A stretch of 25,394 nucleotides of DNA from JASHUC01 sp035606175 (GTDB lineage: Bacteria > Pseudomonadota > Gammaproteobacteria > Steroidobacterales > Steroidobacteraceae): positions 1-25,394 of the forward strand of contig DATNFW010000028.1 in the NCBI GenBank assembly GCA_035606175.1. Direction: 5' to 3'. Shown in pieces: positions 8,332 through 15,307 of the stretch. The position numbers and the translations under genes were made by a program. Numbering within the stretch: position 1 is the stretch's first letter; every line of letters starts with the position of its first letter. The notes beneath the pieces are model-generated. The model did no database searches. It saw only the letters and a program-made list of their open reading frames with translations, and was not told the DNA's origin.

Positions 8332-9510
8332 ATGCGACGCCCGTTTGCGGCCTTGACCGCACCTGCCACACTCGCCGTCAGTCTCGCGCTGGCGCTCGCG
8401 GCTGCGCGCGCGACCCCCGCGGCAGCGCAGGGGGCCCCTGCGGCGGCGCGGGCAACTGCAACCGCGGCGCAGCCGGGCGCCTCGAGCCCGCAGGCGGCGA
8501 CCGCGCAGTCGAGCGGCGCTCCGCTCTTCGATACCGAGCGTTTCGATCCGAAGCGTCCCGAGATCCGCCGCTTCGTTCGCGAGGTGGCGCGCCGCGACGG
8601 GCTCTCCCGCCGCCGAGTGTTGAAGCTCATCGAACAAGCGCGGCCCCTGCCGCAGACCCTGGACATCATGACCCGACCACCCGAGCGGGTGCTCGAGTGG
8701 TGGGAGTACCGCCAGCACTTCGTCACGGACAAGCGCATCGATGAGGGCGTACGCTTCTGGCTCGAGCACCGCAGAGTTCTCGAGCGCGTCGCCGCCCAGC
8801 AGGGAGTGCCGCCGGAGTACATCGTCGCGATCCTCGGCTGCGAGACGTTCTACGGCCGCAATACGGGTCGCGACCGTGTCCTCGATTCCCTCGCAACGCT
8901 CGCGTTCGATTATCCGCCGCGCGCGACGTACTTTCGCCGCGAGCTCGAGCAGTTCCTCCTGCTCACCCGCGAGACGCATTTGAATCCGCTCAGAGTCAAA
9001 GGCTCGTATTCGGGTGCGATGGGGGCGCCGCAGTTCATGCCCTCCGCATACCGCCGCTATGCCGTCGATGAGAGCCGCAATCACCGGCGCGATCTGTGGA
9101 CGGACTGGGCAGACGTGTTTGCGAGCGTCGCCAACTTCCTGCGCACCAATGGCTGGCAGCCGGGAGAGCCCGTCATCGCCGATGCGCAGCTCGACCCCGA
9201 TCCGGCATTTCAGCTCGACTCCCGAGGAGTGCTCTCGGCAAGCCTTGCAGAGCTCAACGCCCAAGGTGTGCACGTCGCACTGCAGCTGCCGGACTCGACC
9301 TCCGCGATCCTCGTTCCGGCCGAGCAGGCCGAGGGACCGGCCTATCGCGTCGGTTTCAACAACTTCCGGGTCATCATGCGGTACAACCGCAGCACGCGCT
9401 ACGCGATGGCGGTGAACGATCTCGCCGAAGCGATCGCGGCCCGCGTTCGCGAAAATCATGACAACGGCAACGCGCGCACGGAGAGCGCCTCCGGAAGTCC
9501 GCTGAGCTGA
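8332..9510 (+). CDS. mltB: Membrane-bound or periplasmic lytic transglycosylase B
   Basis: MltB cleaves the MurNAc-GlcNAc bond of peptidoglycan with 1,6-anhydro product formation. The ATG at 8332 gives 392 residues; a GTG at 8326 is an equal alternative start. An N-terminal signal sequence (about residues 1-33, ending near AAAQG) has no lipobox cysteine, so the product is predicted to be a soluble periplasmic enzyme. A low-complexity Ala/Gln linker covers about 34-62. The catalytic domain carries E171 in ILGCETFYGRNTG, matching the catalytic Glu of Slt35, and GSYSGAMGAPQFMPS, the family hallmark. The stop overlaps the rlpA ATG by one base. Confidence 0.94.
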   Translation: MRRPFAALTAPATLAVSLALALAAARATPAAAQGAPAAARATATAAQPGASSPQAATAQSSGAPLFDTERFDPKRPEIRRFVREVARRDGLSRRRVLKLIEQARPLPQTLDIMTRPPERVLEWWEYRQHFVTDKRIDEGVRFWLEHRRVLERVAAQQGVPPEYIVAILGCETFYGRNTGRDRVLDSLATLAFDYPPRATYFRRELEQFLLLTRETHLNPLRVKGSYSGAMGAPQFMPSAYRRYAVDESRNHRRDLWTDWADVFASVANFLRTNGWQPGEPVIADAQLDPDPAFQLDSRGVLSASLAELNAQGVHVALQLPDSTSAILVPAEQAEGPAYRVGFNNFRVIMRYNRSTRYAMAVNDLAEAIAARVRENHDNGNARTESASGSPLS

Positions 9511-10430
9511 TGCGCCCGAGCGCGCGGCTCACGGCAGCCATCCGCTCCTGCGCGCGCTTCGAGTCCGCGCCGGCCGGGCGTGGGCTCGCCGCATGGGCGC
9601 GACTTGCCCTCGCGGGGGCACTTCTCGGTCCGGCGCTCCTCGGCACGCTGCTCCTCGGAGGCTGTTCGGTTGCGCCGCCCCGTTTCTCGCCGCCCGCGGC
9701 GGGCACGCCTTTGCCAGCGCCTCCGGCGGGGGAGACACGCGGCGATCTGCTTGCGATTCCCGATGCGGTGCCGCGCATCGAGCCGCGCAGCAGGTTCGGC
9801 AATCCGCCCTTCTACGACGTGCTCGGCCATCGCTACTACGTATTGCCGAGCGCGAGCGGCTACGTCGCGCGCGGCGTCGCCTCCTGGTACGGCCCGACGT
9901 TCCACGGCGTGCGCACGGCGATTGGCGAGCCGTATGACATGTACGGCATGACGGCCGCGCACAAGACACTACCGCTGCCCTGCTACGTCCGCGTTACGAA
10001 CTTGCGCAATGGCAAAAGCGTCATCGTGCGCGTCAACGACCGCGGCCCATTCGTGGCGAATCGTCTGATCGATCTGTCCTACACCGCGGCATTGAAGCTC
10101 GACATGGTCCGCGAGGGCACGACACTCGTCGAAGTGCGGGCGATCACACCGGGAGAGCCCTCGAGCTCGGAGCTTACGCGCGCTTCCCAGGCGCCATCCC
10201 CGGAGCTGTACGTCCAGGCGGGAGCCTTCTCGGTGGAAAGCAACGCACAGCATCTGCTCGCAACACTGCGCGCGGCGGGCTTCGCGAACGCCTTCGTTAT
10301 GGCGCGTCCGGAGAGAAGCCGGCTGTACCGCGTGCGAATCGGTCCGGTCGCGACGGTGCCGGAGTACGATGCGCTCATCGCGCGGCTCGAGAAGCTCGGT
10401 ATTCGAGATGCGCGCCTCGCGCTCGATTGA
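9510..10430 (+). CDS. rlpA: RlpA-type septal/lateral lytic transglycosylase lipoprotein with SPOR domain
   Basis: RlpA proteins are outer-membrane lipoproteins; in Pseudomonas RlpA cleaves denuded glycan strands. The 306-residue product has a long N-terminal region, a hydrophobic segment and a lipobox LLGGC with C52 as the lipidation site. The double-psi beta-barrel domain spans about 118-212: GVASWYGPTFHG, GEPYD (E140, D143), AAHKTLP (H151) and VNDRGPF. A SPOR domain that should bind denuded peptidoglycan covers about 232-306 (LYVQAGAFSVESNAQ). It starts in the mltB stop codon. In E. coli and Xanthomonas-like clusters a D,D-carboxypeptidase gene often follows; here it does not. Confidence 0.94.
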   Translation: MRPSARLTAAIRSCARFESAPAGRGLAAWARLALAGALLGPALLGTLLLGGCSVAPPRFSPPAAGTPLPAPPAGETRGDLLAIPDAVPRIEPRSRFGNPPFYDVLGHRYYVLPSASGYVARGVASWYGPTFHGVRTAIGEPYDMYGMTAAHKTLPLPCYVRVTNLRNGKSVIVRVNDRGPFVANRLIDLSYTAALKLDMVREGTTLVEVRAITPGEPSSSELTRASQAPSPELYVQAGAFSVESNAQHLLATLRAAGFANAFVMARPERSRLYRVRIGPVATVPEYDALIARLEKLGIRDARLALD

Positions 10431-10436
10431 ATCGAG
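10422..10436. repeat. Perfect 7-base palindrome across the rlpA stop and dat leader
   Basis: CTCGATT and AATCGAG flank a single central G. The palindrome contains the rlpA stop codon and runs into the AGGAG Shine-Dalgarno of the next gene (10435-10439). It could fold in RNA or be a chance result of the coding sequence. Confidence 0.4.
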
Positions 10437-10447
10437 GAGATGACGAG

Positions 10448-11320
10448 ATGGCCGCTCCGCTGCCGATCTGCTATTTGAATGGCATCTACCTACCGCTCGC
10501 CGAAGCGCGCATCTCGCCACTCGATCGCGGCTTTCTGTACGGCGATGGGGCCTACGAGCTGATGCCCGTCTATGGCGGCCGGCCGTTCCGTCTGGCAGAC
10601 CACCGCGCACGTCTCACCCGCAGCCTGGCCGAGCTTCGCATGCAGGACCCATTGAGCGCCGATGAGTGGCGCGCGGTGTTTGCAACTCTGATCGAGCGCA
10701 ACGGCGGCGGCGATCAGTATGTCTACTGGCAAGTGACGCGCGGTGCGGAATGGGGCCGCAATCACGCGCCGCTTCCGGAAGTGGAGCGTACGATTTTCGC
10801 GTTCTGCGCGCCTCTTCCGCGCAATCCTCCGGAGGTGCTCGAGCGTGGCCTCGCCTGCATCACGGCAGCCGACACGCGCTGGGCGCGCCGCGACATCAAA
10901 TCGGTGGCACTCCTCGCAAATGTGCTGCTGCGCCAGCTCGCCGTCGACGCGAGCTCGGCCGAGACCATTCTGCTCGAGCGTGGCGAGCTGACCGAGGCGT
11001 CCTCTTCCGCCGTGCACGTCGTCATCGAGGGCGAGTTGCGCACGCCGCCGCGTACGCAGCGCGTGCTTCCGGGCACCACTCGCAACGTGCTCGAGATCCT
11101 CGCCGAGCGCGCCGGCGTTCGACATCGTTCCGCGGGCGTAACGGAAGCCGAGCTGCGCGCTGCGGATGAGGTGCTGCTTTCCGCCGCGACGCGTGAGGTG
11201 GTGCCGGTCACGCGGCTCGATGGCCGCCCGGTCGGGCGTGGCACTCCCGGCCCGGTGTGGCGCCTCCTCTATAATGCGCTGCAGAACTACAAGGAGGAGC
11301 TGGCGAAGGAGCCCTGGTGA
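10448..11320 (+). CDS. dat: Class IV PLP aminotransferase, probably D-amino-acid aminotransferase
   Basis: Class IV aminotransferases include D-alanine transaminase, branched-chain aminotransferase and aminodeoxychorismate lyase. This one looks like D-amino-acid aminotransferase, which interconverts D-Ala and D-Glu with 2-oxo acids and can feed D-amino acids to the cell wall. The start ATG at 10448 is supported by AGGAG eight bases upstream; a TTG at 10427 inside rlpA is less likely. The product has 290 residues. PLP should bind K151 in RRDIKSVALLANVL; the RGAEWGRNHAPLP stretch resembles the D-transaminase carboxylate-binding region. The position next to rlpA and ybeD matches Xanthomonas-like clusters. 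Exact substrate is inferred. Confidence 0.82.
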   Translation: MAAPLPICYLNGIYLPLAEARISPLDRGFLYGDGAYELMPVYGGRPFRLADHRARLTRSLAELRMQDPLSADEWRAVFATLIERNGGGDQYVYWQVTRGAEWGRNHAPLPEVERTIFAFCAPLPRNPPEVLERGLACITAADTRWARRDIKSVALLANVLLRQLAVDASSAETILLERGELTEASSSAVHVVIEGELRTPPRTQRVLPGTTRNVLEILAERAGVRHRSAGVTEAELRAADEVLLSAATREVVPVTRLDGRPVGRGTPGPVWRLLYNALQNYKEELAKEPW

Positions 11321-11580
11321 AGCGCACTCCGCTTCTGACCTTCCCGACGGACTACCCGATCAAAGTCGTCGGACGCGCCTCGGCCTCGCTGCGCGCAGAG
11401 ATCGATGCGATTGTCGGCAAACACGTACCCGACCTCGATCCAACCAGCACGCGCGAGCGGCTGAGCGCGAACGGCAATTTCCTCTCGATCTCGTACACCA
11501 TCCACGCGGTGAGCGCCGAGCAGGTCAGCGCGCTCGCGGCGGAGCTCACCGCCTGCGAGTCGATCCTGCTCGTGTTTTGA
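11317..11580 (+). CDS. ybeD: YbeD-family (DUF493) protein
   Basis: This 87-residue protein matches the YbeD/DUF493 family, small ferredoxin-like ACT-type folds of unsettled role commonly encoded next to lipB. Recognisable stretches are LLTFPTDYPIKVVGRA near the start, the SANGNFLSISYTIHA core and a hydrophobic C-terminal strand ending ILLVF. The GTG at 11317 overlaps the dat stop and has AAGGAG upstream, so it is translationally coupled to dat. In most relatives lipB and lipA follow; here a promoter region and sulfate-transport genes follow instead. Confidence 0.9.
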   Translation: MKRTPLLTFPTDYPIKVVGRASASLRAEIDAIVGKHVPDLDPTSTRERLSANGNFLSISYTIHAVSAEQVSALAAELTACESILLVF

Positions 11581-11632
11581 CCGAGCTCTGCGCAGGCGGC
11601 TGGTTATGTCGATATGCCGCGTAGTGCTCCGC

Positions 11633-11650
11633 TTATAACCGGTTTGTAAC
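11633..11650 (+). promoter_or_regulatory. Tandem repeat with pho-box-like geometry upstream of the sulfate operon
   Basis: TTATAAC (11633-11639), a 4-base spacer CGGT, and TTGTAAC (11644-11650) form two 7-base direct repeats with an 11-base period, 6 of 7 positions identical. OmpR/PhoB-type regulators typically bind such side-by-side repeats. The site ends 10 bases before a candidate -35 box. Since the operon encodes its own OmpR-type regulator, autoregulation is a reasonable guess, not shown. A CGGTT-TGT-AACCG inverted repeat (11640-11652) overlaps it. Confidence 0.45.
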
Positions 11651-11660
11651 CGCCGGAAGC

Positions 11661-11689
11661 TTAACTCACCGCGCCGGGCCGGCTAGGAT
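11661..11689 (+). promoter_or_regulatory. Candidate promoter of the cysA-cysT-cysW-kinase-regulator operon
   Basis: TTAACT (11661-11666) and TAGGAT (11684-11689) are separated by 17 bases. The -10 box ends only eight bases before the ATG at 11698, so the transcript would be leaderless or nearly so. The same AGGA bases could instead be the Shine-Dalgarno of a transcript from farther upstream. Confidence 0.35.
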
Positions 11690-11697
11690 GGCTCGCC

Positions 11698-13563
11698 ATG
11701 TCCATCTCGCTCGATCAGGTCACGAAGCGCTATCAGGGATCGACCGTCGTCAACGACGTCTCGATCGATATCGGCGACGGTGAATTCTTCGTGCTGCTCG
11801 GGCCGAGCGGCAGCGGCAAGAGCACGCTGCTGCGCGCCGTTGCGGGTCTCACGGGCGTGGACCACGGGCGCATCTCGCTTCATGGCCGGGACGTGACGCA
11901 TCTCGCCGCGCGTCGTCGCGGCGTCGGGCTGGTGTTTCAAAACTATGCGCTCTTCCGTCACATGACCGTGGCGGACAACATCGAGTTCGCGCTGCGAGTG
12001 CGGCGGATGCGAGCCGCGGCGCGGCGGGCTCGGCGCAACGAGCTGCTGCGACTCGTTGCGCTCGAGGGGTTGGATGATCGGCTGCCCGCGCAGCTCTCCG
12101 GAGGTCAGCAACAACGCGTCGCCGTCGCGCGCGCACTCGCTCACAAGCCGGAGGTGCTGCTGCTCGATGAGCCTTTCGGTGCGCTCGATGCAAAGATCCG
12201 CGAGGAGCTGCGTCGTACGATCCGCCAAGTGCAGCGCGAGCTCGGAATCACGACGGTCCTCGTCACGCACGATCAGGAGGAGGCCTTCGCGCTCGCCGAC
12301 CGCATCGGCATCATGAATCTCGGCCGGCTGCTCGAGGTCGGTCGTCCCGATGATCTCTACGCCCGGCCCGCGACTCGCTTCGTCGCGACGTTCCTCGGCG
12401 CCGCGAACCTGCTGCTCGCTCGCCAGAGCGCCGACGGCCTCTCCTTCGGCAACGGCCCGCTGATCGTTCCCCATCATGAGCCGAGCTCCCACGGCCGCGC
12501 GCACGAAGTGGTGACGGTGCTGCGTCCGGAGGAGATCGAGCTCGCCCCCGCGCGCGATGCATTGCGCAGCCCGTACATGGCCGAGGGAACGGTCGAGGAG
12601 ATCCTGTTCAGCGGCGCGCTCGAGCGGCTGCGCGTGCGGCTCGGCGACGGGCTCGCAGGCGCGCACATCGTGCGCTCCGAGAACCTCTCCGAGGAGCCGT
12701 ATCTCGAGGTGACGCGCACGCAGCACGAGCAGCGAGTGTTTCCGCTTGCGCCCGGCCTGCCGGTCGCACTCGGCGTGCGCCGCTTGCATGTACTGCCGAC
12801 GCCGCTATCGAGTTTCGTCGCATGGGCTCCGACGGCGGCGCTCGCGGAGACGCTCGCCCGTGAGCCGCTGCTCGCGGAGCTTGCGACACGCATGAAGACC
12901 CGAATCGCCATACGCGTGGAGCCTGCGCTCGCCGAGAGTGCACCCCTGCCGGAGGGAGCCGTCGCGCTTCGCGACTCCGAGGCCGAGGAAACGGACGCGG
13001 ATTTCTCGGGCGCGGCCGTGATCCGGGGCTCGAACGACGCGCGCGCGGTCGAGTGGTTGCTTGCGCGCGGCGTCGACGAAGTGCTGATTCTGCGCGCGGG
13101 CGCGGCCGCGCCGCGGCGCGTGCTCATTCATTGGGTGAACGAGTCCGCGCGTCGAGCGACGCTTGCGGTTTCCGCGAGCCTGTTGCGCCACCTCTCGGCC
13201 GAGGCGGTCTACGTCGGCATTCTGCCGGAGCACGAACGCGCCGATGCACCGCGGCCGCTCGGTATGCGCGCACTGCTCGATGCGCGCTCCGAGGCTGCTG
13301 CCGACCACGGACTCGACATGCGCACGGAGCTCGGATACGGCGATGTCGCACAGGAGCTCGCGCTGCGTCTTGCAGAGTCGCCCGATCAGCTGCTCATCCT
13401 CGGCATATCCGACGCAGCCGATCTCGGCGGACGCTTTGCCGAGCTGCTCACCAATCCGGCATCGCCGCTGCTCATCGTCTACCGACGCTCCGAGCTTCAG
13501 GCCGTGCCCGCGCCTCTCGAGAGCTCGTCGCGCGCGGCGAGCGGGCGGCTGAGGTACGCCTAG
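11698..13563 (+). CDS. Sulfate-type ABC importer ATPase (CysA-like) fused to a universal-stress-protein-like domain
   Basis: This is the energising subunit of an oxyanion importer, paired with the CysT and CysW homologues that follow. The 621-residue protein is much longer than ordinary CysA (about 350-365). The ATPase domain (about 1-235) has Walker A GPSGSGKS at 35-42, Q-loop Q81, signature LSGGQ at 133-137, Walker B ending D157-E158, GALD at 161-164 and H191. A TOBE-like region covers about 270-365 (VLRPEEIEL). After a linker, residues about 472-597 look like a UspA fold: VLIHWVNESARRATLAV, then HGLDMRTELGYGD and SPLLIVYRR. The GxxGx9GS ATP-binding motif of UspA is not preserved (LGISDAADLGG). 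No cysP/sbp gene is adjacent. Substrate is inferred from the permeases. Confidence 0.85.
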   Translation: MSISLDQVTKRYQGSTVVNDVSIDIGDGEFFVLLGPSGSGKSTLLRAVAGLTGVDHGRISLHGRDVTHLAARRRGVGLVFQNYALFRHMTVADNIEFALRVRRMRAAARRARRNELLRLVALEGLDDRLPAQLSGGQQQRVAVARALAHKPEVLLLDEPFGALDAKIREELRRTIRQVQRELGITTVLVTHDQEEAFALADRIGIMNLGRLLEVGRPDDLYARPATRFVATFLGAANLLLARQSADGLSFGNGPLIVPHHEPSSHGRAHEVVTVLRPEEIELAPARDALRSPYMAEGTVEEILFSGALERLRVRLGDGLAGAHIVRSENLSEEPYLEVTRTQHEQRVFPLAPGLPVALGVRRLHVLPTPLSSFVAWAPTAALAETLAREPLLAELATRMKTRIAIRVEPALAESAPLPEGAVALRDSEAEETDADFSGAAVIRGSNDARAVEWLLARGVDEVLILRAGAAAPRRVLIHWVNESARRATLAVSASLLRHLSAEAVYVGILPEHERADAPRPLGMRALLDARSEAAADHGLDMRTELGYGDVAQELALRLAESPDQLLILGISDAADLGGRFAELLTNPASPLLIVYRRSELQAVPAPLESSSRAASGRLRYA

Positions 13564-13564
13564 C

Positions 13565-14431
13565 GTGGCTGCCGTGAGCGGCGTCGATCGCCGCACGCTC
13601 GTCCGTCAACCGAGCGTTCTGCCGGGATTCGGGCTGACGTTCGGATTCACGACGTTCTTTCTGAGCGCCCTCGTGCTGCTGCCGCTTGCAGCGCTCGTCT
13701 TCATGGCAGCCTCGATGTCCTGGGGCGAGTTCGTGCACGTGGTCTTGAGCGCGCGCGCGCTCGGCTCTTATCGGCTGTCATTCGGAGCCTCTTTCCTCGC
13801 CGCGACCATCAATCTCGTCTTCGGTTTCGTGATCGCCTGGACGCTCGTGCGCTATCGCTTCCCGGGACGCAAAATCGTCGATGCGCTCATCGACATGCCA
13901 TTCGCACTGCCGACCGCCGTATCCGGCATCGCGCTCACGACGGTGTTCGCACAGAACGGATGGATCGGACAGTACCTCTCGCTCCTCGGGATCCGGGTCG
14001 CCTACACCTGGATCGGTGTCACCGTCGCACTCACGCTCATCGGTATGCCGTTCATGGTGCGCACGCTCCAGCCGGCGATTGCGGAAGTGCAGCGCGATCT
14101 CGAGGATGCCGCCGAGACGCTCGGCGCGGGGCGCCTGTACGTATTCCGGCGCATCGTGCTGCCGGCCGTGCTGCCGGCCATGCTGACGGGCTTCACGCTT
14201 GCATTCGCTCGTGCAGTGGGCGAGTACGGCTCGGTCATCTTTATCGCCGGCAACATCCCGAAGAAGACCGAGATCACCCCGCTCCTCATCGTCATTCACC
14301 TGCAGGAGTTCGACTATAAAGGCGCCGCGGCGCTCGGCTCGGTCATGCTCGTCATGTCGTTCGTCGTGCTGCTCACGATCAATCTCATTCACAGCTGGGG
14401 CCGGCGGCGTCTCGTCGCCACGGCGCACTGA
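13565..14431 (+). CDS. cysT: Sulfate/thiosulfate ABC transporter permease CysT (CysU)
   Basis: This inner-membrane permease half closely resembles E. coli CysU across its length: VLPGFGLTFGFTT near the start, RYRFPGRKIVDALIDMPFA around 97-114, LPTAVSGIAL, and FIAGNIPKKTEITPL. The cytoplasmic EAA loop that contacts the ATPase is at about 180-200 (EDAAETLGAGR). The 288-residue length is normal. The GTG at 13565 follows the ATPase stop by one base, with GAGG about ten bases upstream. The stop overlaps the cysW ATG. CysT versus CysW is decided by these signatures. Confidence 0.93.
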   Translation: MAAVSGVDRRTLVRQPSVLPGFGLTFGFTTFFLSALVLLPLAALVFMAASMSWGEFVHVVLSARALGSYRLSFGASFLAATINLVFGFVIAWTLVRYRFPGRKIVDALIDMPFALPTAVSGIALTTVFAQNGWIGQYLSLLGIRVAYTWIGVTVALTLIGMPFMVRTLQPAIAEVQRDLEDAAETLGAGRLYVFRRIVLPAVLPAMLTGFTLAFARAVGEYGSVIFIAGNIPKKTEITPLLIVIHLQEFDYKGAAALGSVMLVMSFVVLLTINLIHSWGRRRLVATAH

Positions 14432-15300
14432 TGGCCGGCGGTATCCCGTTCGCTCTGCGCGAGGAGATCGCTACCCGCCCCGGGCGCGAGACACTCTTCT
14501 CCGAGCTCGTGCGCTGGGGCCTCGTCGTGCTTTCCCTCGCCTTCCTCGGAGCGCTGCTGCTCGCCCCGCTCGCGACCGTCTTCGCCGTGGCGTTCGAGCA
14601 CGGCATTGCAGCGTATTGGAGGACGTTCGCCGATCCCGACACGCGCGCCTCGATCCGCCTCACACTCATCACCGCGGCGGTGGTCGTGCCGCTCAACACG
14701 ACGTTTGGTCTCGCAGCCGCCTGGTGCATCGCGAAATTCGAGTTCAAAGGCAAAAGCTTCCTCATCACGCTCATCGATCTGCCGCTCGCAATCTCGCCGG
14801 TCATCTCCGGCATGATGTTCGTGCTGCTCTTCGGGCTGCAGGGCTGGTTCGGCGCGTGGCTGCAGGACCATGACATCAGCATCATCTTCGCCCTGCCGGG
14901 TATCATCCTCGCGACCATGCTGGTCACCTTCCCGTACGTCGCGCGCGAGCTGATTCCGCTCATGCAGCAGCTCGGCAACGACGAGGAAGAGGCCGCGATC
15001 ACCATGGGCGCGGGCGCCTGGATGACGTTCTTCCGGGTGACGCTGCCGAAGGTGCGCTGGGGCCTCATCTATGGAGTCATTCTCTGCAACGCGCGAGCGA
15101 TGGGCGAGTTCGGAGCGGTCTCGGTCGTCTCCGGGCACATTCGCGGACTCACCGACACCATGCCGCTCACGATCGAAATCCTGTACAACGAGTACAACTT
15201 CGTCGGGGCATTCGCGGTGGCTTCCCTTCTCACCCTGCTCGCTGTCGTGACGCTCGCCATCAAGGCGCTGGTCGAGCGCACGGGCTATAAGCAGCGCTGA
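14431..15300 (+). CDS. cysW: Sulfate/thiosulfate ABC transporter permease CysW
   Basis: This is the second permease half. It shares the CysW pattern: LADP-like FADPDTRASIRLTL, DLPLAISPVISGMMF, PGIILATMLVTFPYVAREL, the EAA loop at about 187-209 (EEAAITMGAGAWMTFFRVTL), and NARAMGEFGAVSVVSGHIR, which is nearly identical in E. coli CysW. Length is 289 residues. It begins in the cysT stop codon (TGATG) and ends seven bases before the kinase gene, placing transporter and sensor in one transcript. The sequence favours sulfate or thiosulfate over molybdate, but selectivity also depends on the missing binding protein. Confidence 0.93.
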   Translation: MAGGIPFALREEIATRPGRETLFSELVRWGLVVLSLAFLGALLLAPLATVFAVAFEHGIAAYWRTFADPDTRASIRLTLITAAVVVPLNTTFGLAAAWCIAKFEFKGKSFLITLIDLPLAISPVISGMMFVLLFGLQGWFGAWLQDHDISIIFALPGIILATMLVTFPYVARELIPLMQQLGNDEEEAAITMGAGAWMTFFRVTLPKVRWGLIYGVILCNARAMGEFGAVSVVSGHIRGLTDTMPLTIEILYNEYNFVGAFAVASLLTLLAVVTLAIKALVERTGYKQR

Positions 15301-15307
15301 GCGAGCG

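Noticed and set aside
11596..11620. GCGGC/GCCGC stem after ybeD as a terminator
   Set aside because: Five pairs with a 15-base loop and no T-rich tail; not convincing.
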